Counted from the first letter of the stretch, positions 24,315-33,498 are shown. The stretch: DNA of 50,541 nucleotides from CAZUSO01 sp964622775 (GCA_964622775.1 CAZUSO010000018.1:1-50541); one strand, 5' to 3'. Made by a program: numbers and translations. Notes: generated from the letters alone by a model not told the origin.

Positions 24315-25559
24315 ATGAATTGGCCGAAATTGCCGACCCGCGTCATTAAGCAGCGGGTTTTTGAGGCTTTAAGCAATAACCTGAATTACAAGAATGAAAC
24401 AATTCTGGGGCTTCCTGCCACCTATCTGGATCAGGAACAGTTTTATTTTGATGCTCCCTTTCTTAAAGATGCCGCCTACCTTTCCGTGCTGATCAATAAT
24501 CCCAACCATATCGGATGCCATACTTATGGCCCGGGGGAAAGCTATTTTAAAGGCACGCAACAATTGGAAATTGATCTGATCGGTATCTGCGCGGAAGAGA
24601 TATTCGGTGCGGAAGAAAAAAGTTGTGACGGATACGTTGCCCCGGGCGGAACGGAAGCTAATATTCAGGCACAATGGATATACCGCAACTACTTCATGCG
24701 GGAAAATGCGGCAAAGCCTTCCGAAATAGGACTTGTTTTTTCTGAAGATGTGCACTATTCCGCTTATAAGGGCTGTAACCTGTTGGGCATAACGCCAATC
24801 CGGGTGAAGGTGCAGGAAGATAGCCGTGAGATCATTCCGCAAGATTTGGAAGCTAAATTAGCGGCGGCAAACAACGCGGGTATCCACTATCTGATCGTTC
24901 ATCTGAATATGGGCACTACGATGTTTGGCAGTGTGGACGATATCAATACGGTGCTGCCCATTGTGAAGCAATACTATGCGCATTATTTCGTACATATCGA
25001 CGCAGCTTTTGGCGGCTTTATCTATCCCTTTACCCATCCGGGCAGCAATGCCGACTTTACCAATCCGGAAGTAAGCTCTGTTACTGTGGATGGCCATAAG
25101 ATGTTGCAGGCGCCTTATGGTACAGGTATTTTCCTGTGCCGAAAAGGTCTGATTGAATATGCACAGACTGCTGAGGCTTCTTATGTTCAGGGAAGTGATT
25201 TTACGCTTTGCGGAAGCCGGTCGGGGGCCAATGCGGTTGCCATGTGGATGATCCTGATGACGCATGGATCCGAGGGTTGGAAGTATATGATGCAGAAATT
25301 AATTGACCGCACCGATCGTATTTGCGATGCGTTGGAGGAATTGGACATCCGTTACTATCGTAATCCATACATGAATATTGTGACCATAGCTGCCGACCAT
25401 ATTCCTGCTGCGCTTGCCTATAAATACCATTTAGTAGCTGATAATTTTCAGCATCCCCGATGGTGGAAAATCGTGGCGATGACGCATGTGGAAAAACATG
25501 TGATCGACAGCTTTCTGCTGGATTTGAAAAAGACCCGGAGCGAAGCTTCTGCCGGCTGA
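24315..25559 (+). CDS. Group II pyridoxal-dependent amino-acid decarboxylase
   Basis: The 414-residue protein is a fold-type I PLP enzyme of the group II decarboxylases (glutamate, tyrosine, aspartate, aromatic amino acids). Visible marks are GTEANIQAQW (phosphate and substrate region), the aromatic/His segment EDVHYSAYKG, the Asp that binds the pyridine nitrogen in HIDAAFGGFIYPF, and the Schiff-base lysine in SVTVDGHKMLQAPYGTG (about residue 265). The substrate cannot be read from sequence alone. No transporter is next to it, so there is no sign of an acid-resistance antiporter pair. It is preceded by a good -7 box and followed by a repeat. Confidence 0.85.
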   Translation: MNWPKLPTRVIKQRVFEALSNNLNYKNETILGLPATYLDQEQFYFDAPFLKDAAYLSVLINNPNHIGCHTYGPGESYFKGTQQLEIDLIGICAEEIFGAEEKSCDGYVAPGGTEANIQAQWIYRNYFMRENAAKPSEIGLVFSEDVHYSAYKGCNLLGITPIRVKVQEDSREIIPQDLEAKLAAANNAGIHYLIVHLNMGTTMFGSVDDINTVLPIVKQYYAHYFVHIDAAFGGFIYPFTHPGSNADFTNPEVSSVTVDGHKMLQAPYGTGIFLCRKGLIEYAQTAEASYVQGSDFTLCGSRSGANAVAMWMILMTHGSEGWKYMMQKLIDRTDRICDALEELDIRYYRNPYMNIVTIAADHIPAALAYKYHLVADNFQHPRWWKIVAMTHVEKHVIDSFLLDLKKTRSEASAG

Positions 25560-25659
25560 TAAAAAGTCGCTCTTTGATGATTTTTCATCTTTCCGGCAAC
25601 TGCCGGCTTACGAATCCGTGTGCCAAATGTGTCGCAGCTTACGTCGCTACCTCACAACA

Positions 25660-25760
25660 TGCCCGGGAGGTTTGGCTTCGCCGGTTTTCAGTTCTCCACT
25701 CCATTAAAATCATTTTGCTTCACCGCATGATTTTAATTTTGGTCGTGACGGCGATTTTTT
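25660..25760. repeat. Dispersed intergenic repeat with AT-rich palindrome
   Basis: Bases 25703-25712 (ATTAAAATCA) and 25728-25737 (TGATTTTAAT) form a perfect 10-base stem with a 15-base loop. The left flank (CCGGGAGGTTTGGCTTCG) matches the repeat at 217-300, and the stem matches that at 48742-48773. The whole gap 25560-25880 has no gene. Confidence 0.75.
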
Positions 25761-25880
25761 TGCCATCACGCCCCGGGAGGTCATCATTTCTCTCCTAAAA
25801 AGAAAAAAGAATCTTCTCAATTTCCCTGCATTGACTATCTTTAAATGTCCGATGATTGCACCGGAGCAATTTTTCAGGGT

Positions 25881-26453
25881 ATGCAATTGAGAATATATCT
25901 TTTTTCCATTTGGATTTTAGCCTTTCCTTTCGCCGTAATGGGGCAGGTGGAAAAGACTATTTATCAGGTTCAGTCTGGGAAAGTGCAGTTTGCATCTAAA
26001 GCCCGGCAGGAGTTCATTCAGGCTTCATCGGATCAATTGCTGGGGTTTTTGGATATCAGTCGGGAAACTTTTGCCTTTAAGATCCCGATTGCCTCCTTTG
26101 CGGGATTTAACGGCGCACTGCAACAGGAACATTTCAATGAAAACTATATGGAGTCGGATCTGTTTCCTGATGCGATCTATGTGGGTAAGATTATTGAAAG
26201 CATTGATTTCAGTAAAAAGGGAAGTTATGAAGTTCGTACCAAGGGAAATCTTACCATTCACGGCGTTACACAGCAGTGCATCATTAAAGCCAATATCCAT
26301 ATTATTCCCGGAGAAATTGAGATAGACGCTGCATTTACCGTTATGCTCCAGGACTACAATATCAAGATACCGCGGATTGTCAATAATAATTTATCGAAAG
26401 CAATCAATGTAAAAGTAAAGGCCGTGCTGATTCCCAAACAGACTCCCGGATGA
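25881..26453 (+). CDS. YceI family periplasmic protein (first copy)
   Basis: The 190-residue protein has a signal peptide (1-21, ending VMGQ) and a YceI beta-barrel domain, a lipocalin-like fold that binds isoprenoid or quinone-type lipids in characterised members. Marks include SGKVQFASKA near the N-terminus, EHFNENYMESDLFPDAIYVGKI in the middle, and LTIHGVTQQ near the end. The open frame begins at 25845, but the ATG at 25881 begins the signal peptide. Its stop overlaps the start of the sensor kinase by 4 bases (ATGA), which indicates translational coupling. A weak -7-like box (TATCTTTA) lies at 25836-25843. A second YceI is at 31680. Confidence 0.88.
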   Translation: MQLRIYLFSIWILAFPFAVMGQVEKTIYQVQSGKVQFASKARQEFIQASSDQLLGFLDISRETFAFKIPIASFAGFNGALQQEHFNENYMESDLFPDAIYVGKIIESIDFSKKGSYEVRTKGNLTIHGVTQQCIIKANIHIIPGEIEIDAAFTVMLQDYNIKIPRIVNNNLSKAINVKVKAVLIPKQTPG

Positions 26454-29344
26454 ATCGCTTTGTAAACATAAAGATGTGCCTGTTCCATGTCTGGTTATTG
26501 GCGGTTCTGTGTGCCACGGTAAAGTCCGCACCGGCGCAGCAGCCTTTCATGCAGCAATACTGGATGAATGAAAACTATACGCCGGTTCCGTCATACGCCC
26601 TTTTACAGGATAGCTTTGGATACATCTGGGTGGGCACAGCGCAGGGCTTATTCCGTTTTAATGGCGAACATTTTACGAAGATAACAGATACAAACAGGAT
26701 TCCGGTTACCGCCCTGGCGGCCACTTTCGGGAAAATATGGATGGGTTATAAAAATGGCGCCTCGGCTACTGTCAGCGGCAGGCTACAGCACATTGTTCCC
26801 GGCAGCCGGCAGCATAGCCTCAGGGGAGGCATTTTACAATTGATTCCTGATGATTCGGGCGATACCCTCTGGGCTGCTACCGGGAATGGCCTGGCCATCC
26901 TGTATGGAGATACCGGGAAAATATTGCTGAATACCCGCTCGGGACTTTCTGATACCTACATTTATTCGCTTTGCCGCCTGCCGGGAGGATGCCTGTTGCT
27001 CGGCACGGATAACGGCATCAATGACGTTTCCTGGAATGGTACGGAACCTGTGGTTCATACTATCAATACAAAAGACGGCTTGCCGGATAATATTGTACAG
27101 GTTATCCGGCAAATCCCGGGCCAGGCGAAGTATTGGGTGGGCATGCAGGAAGGGGGTGTTGCACTGTATGATGCCGCCGGCAGGGCGGTGATCAATTTTT
27201 CCCAAAAACAATGGGCTTACGGACCGGTAAATGACATCTTACCCATGTCGGAAAGTCGCGCCTGGATTGTTACCCGGAGCGGATACCTGATTGATGCCGT
27301 TTTATCGGAAAACAATACCATCCGTTTGCATGCCTATCATTATCCCAATCAGCAACTAAACAAAATCATCTGCGATGCCTCGGGCAATTTATGGTGCGCC
27401 ACTAAGGATGGACTCAGTCTCTTTACGGCGGAATACTTGAGCAGGCTGCCGCTTACTTCACCCTATACATTACAGGAGCTCACCGCCATGGCTTATGACA
27501 GGGATGGAAATCTGTGGCTGGCTCAGAACCAAAACCTATACCGGGTACGCAATCCACTTTCGGACGGTGTGCTTCAGTTGGAATACCGGGCGGAGGCGCC
27601 AATTTCCTGTTTATACACGGACGTGCTGGACCGTTTGTGGATAGGTACTGTGGGCAAGGGGCTCTTTCTGAAGGATAAGGGGCAGGGCGTTCCACAGAAA
27701 CGGCGGGAGCCGGAAGTGCTTCATAGTAACAATATCCTGAGCATTGCCGAAACTCCGGGACGCATCTGGATTGCTACATTTATGGGAGTAGAAGAATTGT
27801 CTTTCCCCCGTAAGGCTTCCGAATCTATGCAGTTGATACGTCACCACAACAAGCAATCGGGTATCGGCAGCGATTACATTTACTTTTTATTTCCCGACCG
27901 AAATAACAGGTTATGGATGGCCACGGACGGGGCAGGCATTTGCGTGGTGGAAAAAGACCGGTACCGCCAGTGGAATCCGGGCAATTCAGCAGGCCGTGTA
28001 GTATATACGATTACGGAAGATGCTTCGGGTAATATCTGGGCAGGAACTTATTACAACGGCTTATACCGGTTTCCGGCCGGCAACGGAAGGCAGATAAAAC
28101 AGGAAACCGTTACTGATGCAAATATCACTACAGCGGCTGCTAATGCAACCGGCCAGGTGGTAATAGTGTATGACCGCTGTATAGACGAATGGTACCCGGA
28201 AAGCAGGCAATTCCGGCATTTCAATTACCGGCAGCAAATGGATATTGACAGCACCTCCGGCGTGCTCAACTGCATGGCTAAAGATTGGGAAGGTAATGTA
28301 TTTATCCCTTATGAACACGGGATGCTGATTTTCAAAAACCAGCAGCATACTTATGATATCCGGCCCGGTGTGCGCATTACGGATGTTCAGGAATCCCTGA
28401 AGTCGTTGCCGGAGCACCGGCATGAGCTGGCTCCGTCGGAAAACTATATCACAATATCTTTTGAAGGCATCAGCTTCACAAATCCCGAACGCATCCGTCT
28501 TCGGTATTGCCTGGAGGGATATGACAGCAAATGGATTTATACCAATGATGAATCGGTTACTTTTCCCAGTATGCCGCCGGGCAATTACGTGTTTCGGGTA
28601 CAGGCCGCTCTGAGTGGGGATTTTGATCTTGCCAGGGAAGACGTTTATACTTTCAGCATAGCTACGCCTGTCTGGAAGCAGACCTGGTTCCTGCTTTTAT
28701 CAGGCTTAGCCACCTTGACGATGATTTACCTGATTATCCGTCAGCGCGATAAGCGACAGCAGGAGCTGGCGCTTTTACAGCAGGAGCGTATGAGCTTTGA
28801 ATATGAGCATTTGAAAAGCCAGGTGAATCCCCATTTTCTCTTTAACAGCCTCAATACGCTTTCCAACCTGATTGAAGAAGATCCGGATACGGCATTGTTT
28901 TATACGGAGCAATTGTCGGATTTGTACCGGAATATTCTTAGCTACCGGAAGAAGGATCTGATTACTCTGCGGGAAGAATTACAAATTCTCTCTGCCTACC
29001 TGTTTATCCAGCAAAACCGCTTCGGGGAAGCGATTCAAATTGATTTTAATATACCGGATAATATACCGGACAGCCGGAAGATTGTTCCGATGGCGCTGCA
29101 AATGCTGTTGGAAAATGCCATCAAACACAATGTGGTGTCTGTTACCCAACCCCTTAAAATAAAAATATGGTCTGACAAAGATATCATAACGGTCAGTAAT
29201 ATCATGCAGCCGAAGATGAGCAAAGAGGCCGGTGCAGGCCTGGCACTGGCGAATATTCAAAGACGATACAGCCTGTTACCAGGAGGTGCAATGACTTATG
29301 GTGTTTCGGACGGGGAATTTGTAGTTACACTGACCTTATTTTGA
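26450..29344 (+). CDS. Propeller-type sensor histidine kinase (LytS-like)
   Basis: The 964-residue protein has a signal peptide (about 1-29), two beta-propeller regions made of repeated WVGT/IWAGT/LWMATD-type blades (about 35-630, e.g. GYIWVGTAQGLF, NLWCATKDGLS, RLWIGTVGKGLF, NIWAGTYYNGLY), a Y_Y_Y domain (about 650-745, with PPGNYVFRVQA), one membrane helix (about 750-770), a short coiled coil and a His_kinase domain with QVNPHFLFNSLNTLSNLI (His near 795) and an ATPase end. This is the one-chain architecture used for polysaccharide sensing in other Bacteroidota, but no sugar-degradation genes are nearby. It is coupled to YceI upstream and to the LytTR regulator downstream. Confidence 0.9.
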   Translation: MNRFVNIKMCLFHVWLLAVLCATVKSAPAQQPFMQQYWMNENYTPVPSYALLQDSFGYIWVGTAQGLFRFNGEHFTKITDTNRIPVTALAATFGKIWMGYKNGASATVSGRLQHIVPGSRQHSLRGGILQLIPDDSGDTLWAATGNGLAILYGDTGKILLNTRSGLSDTYIYSLCRLPGGCLLLGTDNGINDVSWNGTEPVVHTINTKDGLPDNIVQVIRQIPGQAKYWVGMQEGGVALYDAAGRAVINFSQKQWAYGPVNDILPMSESRAWIVTRSGYLIDAVLSENNTIRLHAYHYPNQQLNKIICDASGNLWCATKDGLSLFTAEYLSRLPLTSPYTLQELTAMAYDRDGNLWLAQNQNLYRVRNPLSDGVLQLEYRAEAPISCLYTDVLDRLWIGTVGKGLFLKDKGQGVPQKRREPEVLHSNNILSIAETPGRIWIATFMGVEELSFPRKASESMQLIRHHNKQSGIGSDYIYFLFPDRNNRLWMATDGAGICVVEKDRYRQWNPGNSAGRVVYTITEDASGNIWAGTYYNGLYRFPAGNGRQIKQETVTDANITTAAANATGQVVIVYDRCIDEWYPESRQFRHFNYRQQMDIDSTSGVLNCMAKDWEGNVFIPYEHGMLIFKNQQHTYDIRPGVRITDVQESLKSLPEHRHELAPSENYITISFEGISFTNPERIRLRYCLEGYDSKWIYTNDESVTFPSMPPGNYVFRVQAALSGDFDLAREDVYTFSIATPVWKQTWFLLLSGLATLTMIYLIIRQRDKRQQELALLQQERMSFEYEHLKSQVNPHFLFNSLNTLSNLIEEDPDTALFYTEQLSDLYRNILSYRKKDLITLREELQILSAYLFIQQNRFGEAIQIDFNIPDNIPDSRKIVPMALQMLLENAIKHNVVSVTQPLKIKIWSDKDIITVSNIMQPKMSKEAGAGLALANIQRRYSLLPGGAMTYGVSDGEFVVTLTLF

Positions 29345-29376
29345 CTTTATTCATTAATCAATTTCAATTTTATGGT

Positions 29377-30219
29377 ATGCTTCAAGGCGTAAACAATTTC
29401 AAGGGCACAAGCGAATTTGGTACCGTACAGGGAGAGAAGGATCTTTCGGTGAAGGGGAAGATACTGAACATCGTTATTGTTGAGGATGAAAAGCCGGCCT
29501 ACGAGCGGCTGAGTAAAATGCTGATCAGGATACTCTATCAAAAAGCGGTCATACACGACCAGTTAGACAGCATTGCATCTGCGAAAAGATGGTTTGCTGC
29601 ACATCAGGAGGCCGATATTGTTTTTATGGATGTGCATCTTGCAGACGGATCGGCTTTTGATCTGCTGAAACAAATCAGGATAGGAGCGCCGATTATCTTT
29701 GTAACGGCATTTGACCAATATACCTTAGATGCATTCAAAACGGACAGCATAGACTATCTTATGAAACCGGTTAAAAAGGAAGATTTGCAAAATGCTTTAT
29801 TGAAGCTGAATCGTTTTTCCAGGATGTTTTCCTCCGCACCTGATCCAGGCAGCCCCGATATGGTGGCACCGATGTATAAAAAGCGTTTTATCGTGCGCTA
29901 CGGCGAGCATATACGCACCTTGGATGTAAAGGATATTGCTTATTGCTTCAGTACGAACAAGTCTATTTGCGCCCGCACCTTTTCCGGCAATACGTTTCCC
30001 ATCGACTATAACCTGGATGTGCTGGAACAGGCATTAGACCCTGTGGATTTCTTCCGGCTCAACCGTAAATACCTGGCGCATATCAATGCTATTGATGATA
30101 TGCGTACATACAGTAAAGGGCGGGTCTTTGTCAGCTTAAATCCTGCCGTAGAGGAAGATCTGATTGTAAGCTCCGAAAAATCTCCCCGGTTTAAACGCTG
30201 GCTGGGCGGAGAGCTGTAA
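29377..30219 (+). CDS. LytTR response regulator
   Basis: The 280-residue protein has a receiver domain (about 30-150: IVIVEDEKPAYERL, phosphorylatable Asp near 85 in VFMDVHLADGSAFDL, switch Thr in VTAFDQYTLDAF, Lys in DYLMKPV) and a C-terminal LytTR DNA-binding domain (about 175-275: KRFIVRYGEHIRTLDVKDI, FFRLNRKYLAHINAI). It is the natural partner of the upstream sensor kinase. The frame is open from a TTG at 29341 that overlaps the kinase stop; I prefer the ATG at 29377. LytTR proteins bind pairs of short direct repeats upstream of their targets; the likely target here, the OB-fold to DUF5777 genes, is an inference from position. Confidence 0.93.
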   Translation: MLQGVNNFKGTSEFGTVQGEKDLSVKGKILNIVIVEDEKPAYERLSKMLIRILYQKAVIHDQLDSIASAKRWFAAHQEADIVFMDVHLADGSAFDLLKQIRIGAPIIFVTAFDQYTLDAFKTDSIDYLMKPVKKEDLQNALLKLNRFSRMFSSAPDPGSPDMVAPMYKKRFIVRYGEHIRTLDVKDIAYCFSTNKSICARTFSGNTFPIDYNLDVLEQALDPVDFFRLNRKYLAHINAIDDMRTYSKGRVFVSLNPAVEEDLIVSSEKSPRFKRWLGGEL

Positions 30220-30821
30220 AATTACATCGTCTAAATTTTTGCAGGGCACATCCCGAATTGCTACAGTTTTGGAGTAGGAAAATCTCACATTTGGCATGCG
30301 GGTTCGTGCGCCGGCCGGGTAGGCATACTGTCGGGAATAAAAATTCATCCGGTTCAGACCGACATCTTTTATTTCAATGAGCTTCTTGCGGTCAGAGACC
30401 ACTTGCCACTACAACCTGCCCTGGAGACTACGAACGGGGCGATGTGCAATATGTTCGCCATTGTAAACGCAATCGGGGGATCGCTTCATGCGAAAATTCT
30501 GATCGGATTATACGGTAATCCGGAATTCTCCTGGTCGATGACGACACATGGAAGAAGACGAAAATCCTTTGAAGCAAATTACGAAAAAGCGGAAAGCAAT
30601 GACCAAGCAAAAACTCCGTGTCATTCACACCAGCTCATTTCTTCGGCAACCGCCGGAATCATCCGCTTCATCACGTAATTTTCCCGCTTTGGCTCCTTCC
30701 GCTTTTAGATGGAGCGGCGGAAATATACTTTTGAGTGAAAATGGAAGGCAGGAGGACATAAGATAGCCACAGGATCATAGCCTACAGTATTCTACCCTGC
30801 TTCCCGGAAGTTGTTGTTTTC
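30220..30821. other. Non-coding 600-bp gap with a decayed element copy
   Basis: No credible gene is visible. Bases 30480-30560 match part of the 303-bp element (see that entry). A minus-strand frame at 30250-30400 looks protein-like in places but matches nothing I recognise. If the LytTR regulator controls the next operon, its site should be in the last 150 bases here; I found no clear LytTR half-site pair by eye. Confidence 0.45.
30480..30560. repeat. Degenerate part of the 303-bp element
   Basis: The stretch with CTTCATGCGAAAATTCTGAT and then GGTAATCCGGAATTCTCC matches the segment of copy 2 with CTCTATGCGAAAATCCTAAC and CGTAATCCGGAATTTCC (about 38518-38570). The terminal repeats are not visible, so it is a partial, decayed copy. 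Confidence 0.5.
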
Positions 30822-31229
30822 ATGAAGAAAAGTACAATCATAATTTTAGTTAGTGTATTGCTGATTGCAATAATCATTGCCGGTCTTTGCCTGTGGTATC
30901 AGCCGCATAAGAAGGTGGAGCAGGCCGAGGGTATTATCATACACGTTGATTCGCTTTGCAGCCTTTACGATAAAGGGGAACAGGAAGCCAACAGCCTGCT
31001 GCTCAATAAAGCTGTTATCACTTTAGGAAGGGTGGATGAGCTGATTCATAATTTAGAGGGCGGCATCATGGTGGTTATTAGCTCTGCGGACGGACAGTGC
31101 AGCATTCAGTGCACGCTACGGGAGCGGGATGTTCCGGTAAAAACAGGCGACGTAATCCGGGTCAAAGGCTTTTGCGCAGGCCGTACACTGACCGGCATTG
31201 CTCTGACAGACTGTGTCCTGACACCTTAA
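30822..31229 (+). CDS. Membrane-anchored OB-fold (tRNA_anti-like) protein
   Basis: The 135-residue protein has an N-terminal membrane helix (about 5-27), a linker, and a C-terminal OB-like domain with the strands NKAVITLGRVDELI, MVVISSADGQCSIQCTL and VKTGDVIRVKGFCAGR, the arrangement of the tRNA_anti-like family. It lacks a lipobox Cys. It contains several Cys in the domain. OB proteins of this type occur in Bacteroidota clusters with a cytochrome-like protein, YceI and DUF5777, as here. The role is unknown; nucleic-acid binding is not expected for a periplasmic domain. Confidence 0.75.
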   Translation: MKKSTIIILVSVLLIAIIIAGLCLWYQPHKKVEQAEGIIIHVDSLCSLYDKGEQEANSLLLNKAVITLGRVDELIHNLEGGIMVVISSADGQCSIQCTLRERDVPVKTGDVIRVKGFCAGRTLTGIALTDCVLTP

Positions 31230-31262
31230 TTCAACTTTATTAATACTCAATAACCACGACTT

Positions 31263-31655
31263 ATGCATACCAGACAAAACTATAAATTACTTCTGCCTTT
31301 ATTGCTCTCTGTTGCACTATGGAGCTGTACGGATAAAAAGGCTGACCAGGTGAATCCTCAGCCCCCTTCAAGCGTTACCTGCGACACGGGGAATCTGTCA
31401 TTTGCCACGGATATTATGCCGATATTTCAACAGAAATGTGCAACCTCCGGTTGTCACACCAATGCGACACAGGCCGGCGGCTATCATTATGAAGACTACA
31501 GCGGAATTATGCAGCCCGTCAATAACGGAAGGTTGCTGGGCGCCATCAATCATCAGCCGGGGTTCGTTCCCATGCCACAGAATTCGGCAAAGCTTTCTGA
31601 TTGTGAGATTGCAAAAATCACTCAATGGATAGCCATTGGCAGTCCCGATAATTAA
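31263..31655 (+). CDS. Cytochrome-c-like lipoprotein with CX4CH motif
   Basis: The 130-residue protein has a lipoprotein signal with Cys22 in VALWSC, followed by a short Pro-rich linker and one domain that begins FATDIMPIFQQKCATSGCH. Cys59, Cys64 and His65 form CX4CH, one residue longer than usual (CXXCH or CX3CH). A possible axial Met is in GFVPMPQ. This type of domain (IMPIFQQKC...GCH) is widespread in Bacteroidota and probably binds one haem c, but that is not proven. It follows the OB-fold gene by 33 bases and precedes the second YceI by 24, so it is part of the same operon. Confidence 0.8.
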   Translation: MHTRQNYKLLLPLLLSVALWSCTDKKADQVNPQPPSSVTCDTGNLSFATDIMPIFQQKCATSGCHTNATQAGGYHYEDYSGIMQPVNNGRLLGAINHQPGFVPMPQNSAKLSDCEIAKITQWIAIGSPDN

Positions 31656-31679
31656 GCGAATATTTATAAATAAAAAGGA

Positions 31680-32231
31680 ATGAAAAATCTGTTATTACTG
31701 ATAGGATGTATTACATTATCCGGAGGAACGCTCTTCGCGCAAAAATTTATGGCAAGAGCTGCACAGGTCACGTTTAAGGCTTCCTCCCCTCTGGAAAAGA
31801 TTAACCCGGTTAATAATGAGGCTTCAGGCATTCTGGATGCCGCTTCGGGAGATGTGGTGTTTGAGGTACCCATTCGTGCTTTCAAGTTTGAAAAAGCCTT
31901 AATGGAGGAGCATTTTAATGAGAACTACATGGAAAGTGAACGCTATCCGAAAGCAACCTTCAAAGGAAAAATTGCGAATGCCGGAACACTGAATTTCGAT
32001 GAACCCGGAAGCTATACCGTAACGGTGGACGGCGAGCTTATCATTCATGGGGTAAGCCGTAAAATCATAGTGCCGGCTACCATTTCTATACAGGATTGGG
32101 GACTCTATGTAGAAGCAGATTTTAAAATAAAGCCAACGGATTTTAATATAAAAATCCCGGCGCTGGTAAGCAATAAAGTAGCCAAAATAGCAGAAGTAAC
32201 CGTTTCCGCAAAAATGAAAAAAAATAAATGA
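31680..32231 (+). CDS. YceI family periplasmic protein (second copy)
   Basis: The 183-residue protein has a signal peptide (1-20, ending TLFAQ) and a YceI domain. The middle motif EEHFNENYMESERYPKATFKGKI is closely similar to that of the first copy at 25881, and LIIHGVSRK corresponds to the first copy's LTIHGVTQQ, so the two are paralogues. The mature part is shorter than in the classical enterobacterial protein. It probably carries a lipid or isoprenoid quinone in the periplasm. Its stop overlaps the start of the DUF5777 gene by 4 bases (ATGA). Confidence 0.9.
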   Translation: MKNLLLLIGCITLSGGTLFAQKFMARAAQVTFKASSPLEKINPVNNEASGILDAASGDVVFEVPIRAFKFEKALMEEHFNENYMESERYPKATFKGKIANAGTLNFDEPGSYTVTVDGELIIHGVSRKIIVPATISIQDWGLYVEADFKIKPTDFNIKIPALVSNKVAKIAEVTVSAKMKKNK

Positions 32232-33178
32232 CCCGATATCTTATTCCCGGTATGCAACTATTTTTTAAGACCCGGTTGTTCTTTATGGCCTGTTGGCTAT
32301 GTTGTAGTATCAATACGTTTGCTCAGGAAGATCATAATGCCGACAGTCTGTTGCAACTATTAAATATGCCGGAAGCAAGCAGCCCGAAGCGCATGGAATA
32401 TGCTACAGCAACATTTAAAGGAACACGAGTGATAAACGGGCACAGTATTGAGAATGTAGGCAAAGGTGTCCTGGATTTTCGGGTTTCTCATCGTTTCGGC
32501 GCTTTGAATCAGGGGCTTTCCAATTTTTTCGGTTTGGATAACGCTACTACCAAAATAGCATTTGACTATGGGCTTTCTGACCGGATAACCATTGGTGTGG
32601 GGCGTGGAACTTATGAAAAAGAATATGACGGATTTTTGAAGATAAAGATATTAAGGCAAACGGCACAGGGGTCAATGCCAATAAGCCTGAGTTATGCAGG
32701 AGGCGCTTATATTCAATCAATGAAGATGCCGGATATTGGGGGCGATGCTTATCCTTTTGCTTACAGGATGAGCTATATGAATCAATTGTTGCTGGCCCGC
32801 AAATTCAATAATCGGATATCGCTGCAACTGATGCCCACGCATATTCATTACAATATCGTTCCTGCTTCGGCTGAGCCTAACAATATCTTTGCCATAGGAT
32901 TTGCAGGGCGGGCGAAGCTGGGCAACCGCATTGCGGTTACGGGAGAATATTACTATGTGCTGCCTGGCGCATCGCTTAAAGGCTATCACAATGCGCTTTC
33001 CATCGGGCTGGATATAGAAACCGGCGGGCATGTTTTTCAGTTAATGTTTACCAATGCGGATGCCATTAATGAACGCGCGGCCATCGGGCAGACTATAGGA
33101 GCCTGGGACAAAGGCAATGTCCATTTCGGTTTCAACATTTCGAGAGTGTTTACACTGGTCAGACCAAAACGCAGCTAA
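32228..33178 (+). CDS. DUF5777 family beta-barrel protein
   Basis: The 316-residue protein has a signal peptide (cleavage after about residue 33, INTFAQ) and a barrel-like body with marks of DUF5777: ATFKGTRVINGHSIENVGKG, FDYGLSDRITIGVGRG, YEKEYDGFLKIKIL and, near the end, GGHVFQLMFTNADAINERA. Such proteins are found after YceI and cytochrome genes in Bacteroidota and are thought to lie in the outer membrane; function is unknown. A second ATG (25 bases in) begins a more usual signal peptide and may be the true start. The operon ends here; no clear terminator. Confidence 0.85.
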   Translation: MTRYLIPGMQLFFKTRLFFMACWLCCSINTFAQEDHNADSLLQLLNMPEASSPKRMEYATATFKGTRVINGHSIENVGKGVLDFRVSHRFGALNQGLSNFFGLDNATTKIAFDYGLSDRITIGVGRGTYEKEYDGFLKIKILRQTAQGSMPISLSYAGGAYIQSMKMPDIGGDAYPFAYRMSYMNQLLLARKFNNRISLQLMPTHIHYNIVPASAEPNNIFAIGFAGRAKLGNRIAVTGEYYYVLPGASLKGYHNALSIGLDIETGGHVFQLMFTNADAINERAAIGQTIGAWDKGNVHFGFNISRVFTLVRPKRS

Positions 33179-33458
33179 TATGCTGGTGGGTTATGATGAA
33201 AAAGCGGCAGGATTCTTCCTGTCGCTTGGGTGTGTCAGGTAGTAAGCGTATATGGTGAAAGTCCATGGCTGGCGCGCGGATCATAGAATACGTGCGCCCA
33301 ATGCCCGCAGCTTACATCGCCTCCGTTCGGCATCCTGCCTTTAGCTCACCTCTGCTTTCCTTTTGAAATTTACTCCTTTTTAAGCAGAATGCAAAGTAAA
33401 GGCGTAGTTTCCGAAATGCCGCAGTGGTATCCATTCTCTGAATGGAAATGAACGCAGT

Positions 33459-33498
33459 GAAGTAATCTCATCACGTTTACCATTTTTCAGATTGCTTC
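33459..33498. repeat. 40-bp palindromic repeat, copy 2 (inverted)
   Basis: Arms GAAGTAATCT and AGATTGCTTC around a 20-base loop. Read on the minus strand, it matches the unit at 11801-11840 including most of the loop. One arm base differs (C to T). Confidence 0.8.

Noticed and set aside
30136..30402. 88-codon minus-strand frame after the LytTR gene
   Set aside because: Part overlaps the end of the LytTR gene and part is unrecognised; no start signal or homology that I can see.
33240..33275. Fragment similar to group II intron domain I (GGTGAAAGTCC)
   Set aside because: No domain V, no reverse transcriptase and no boundaries; the match is one short word.
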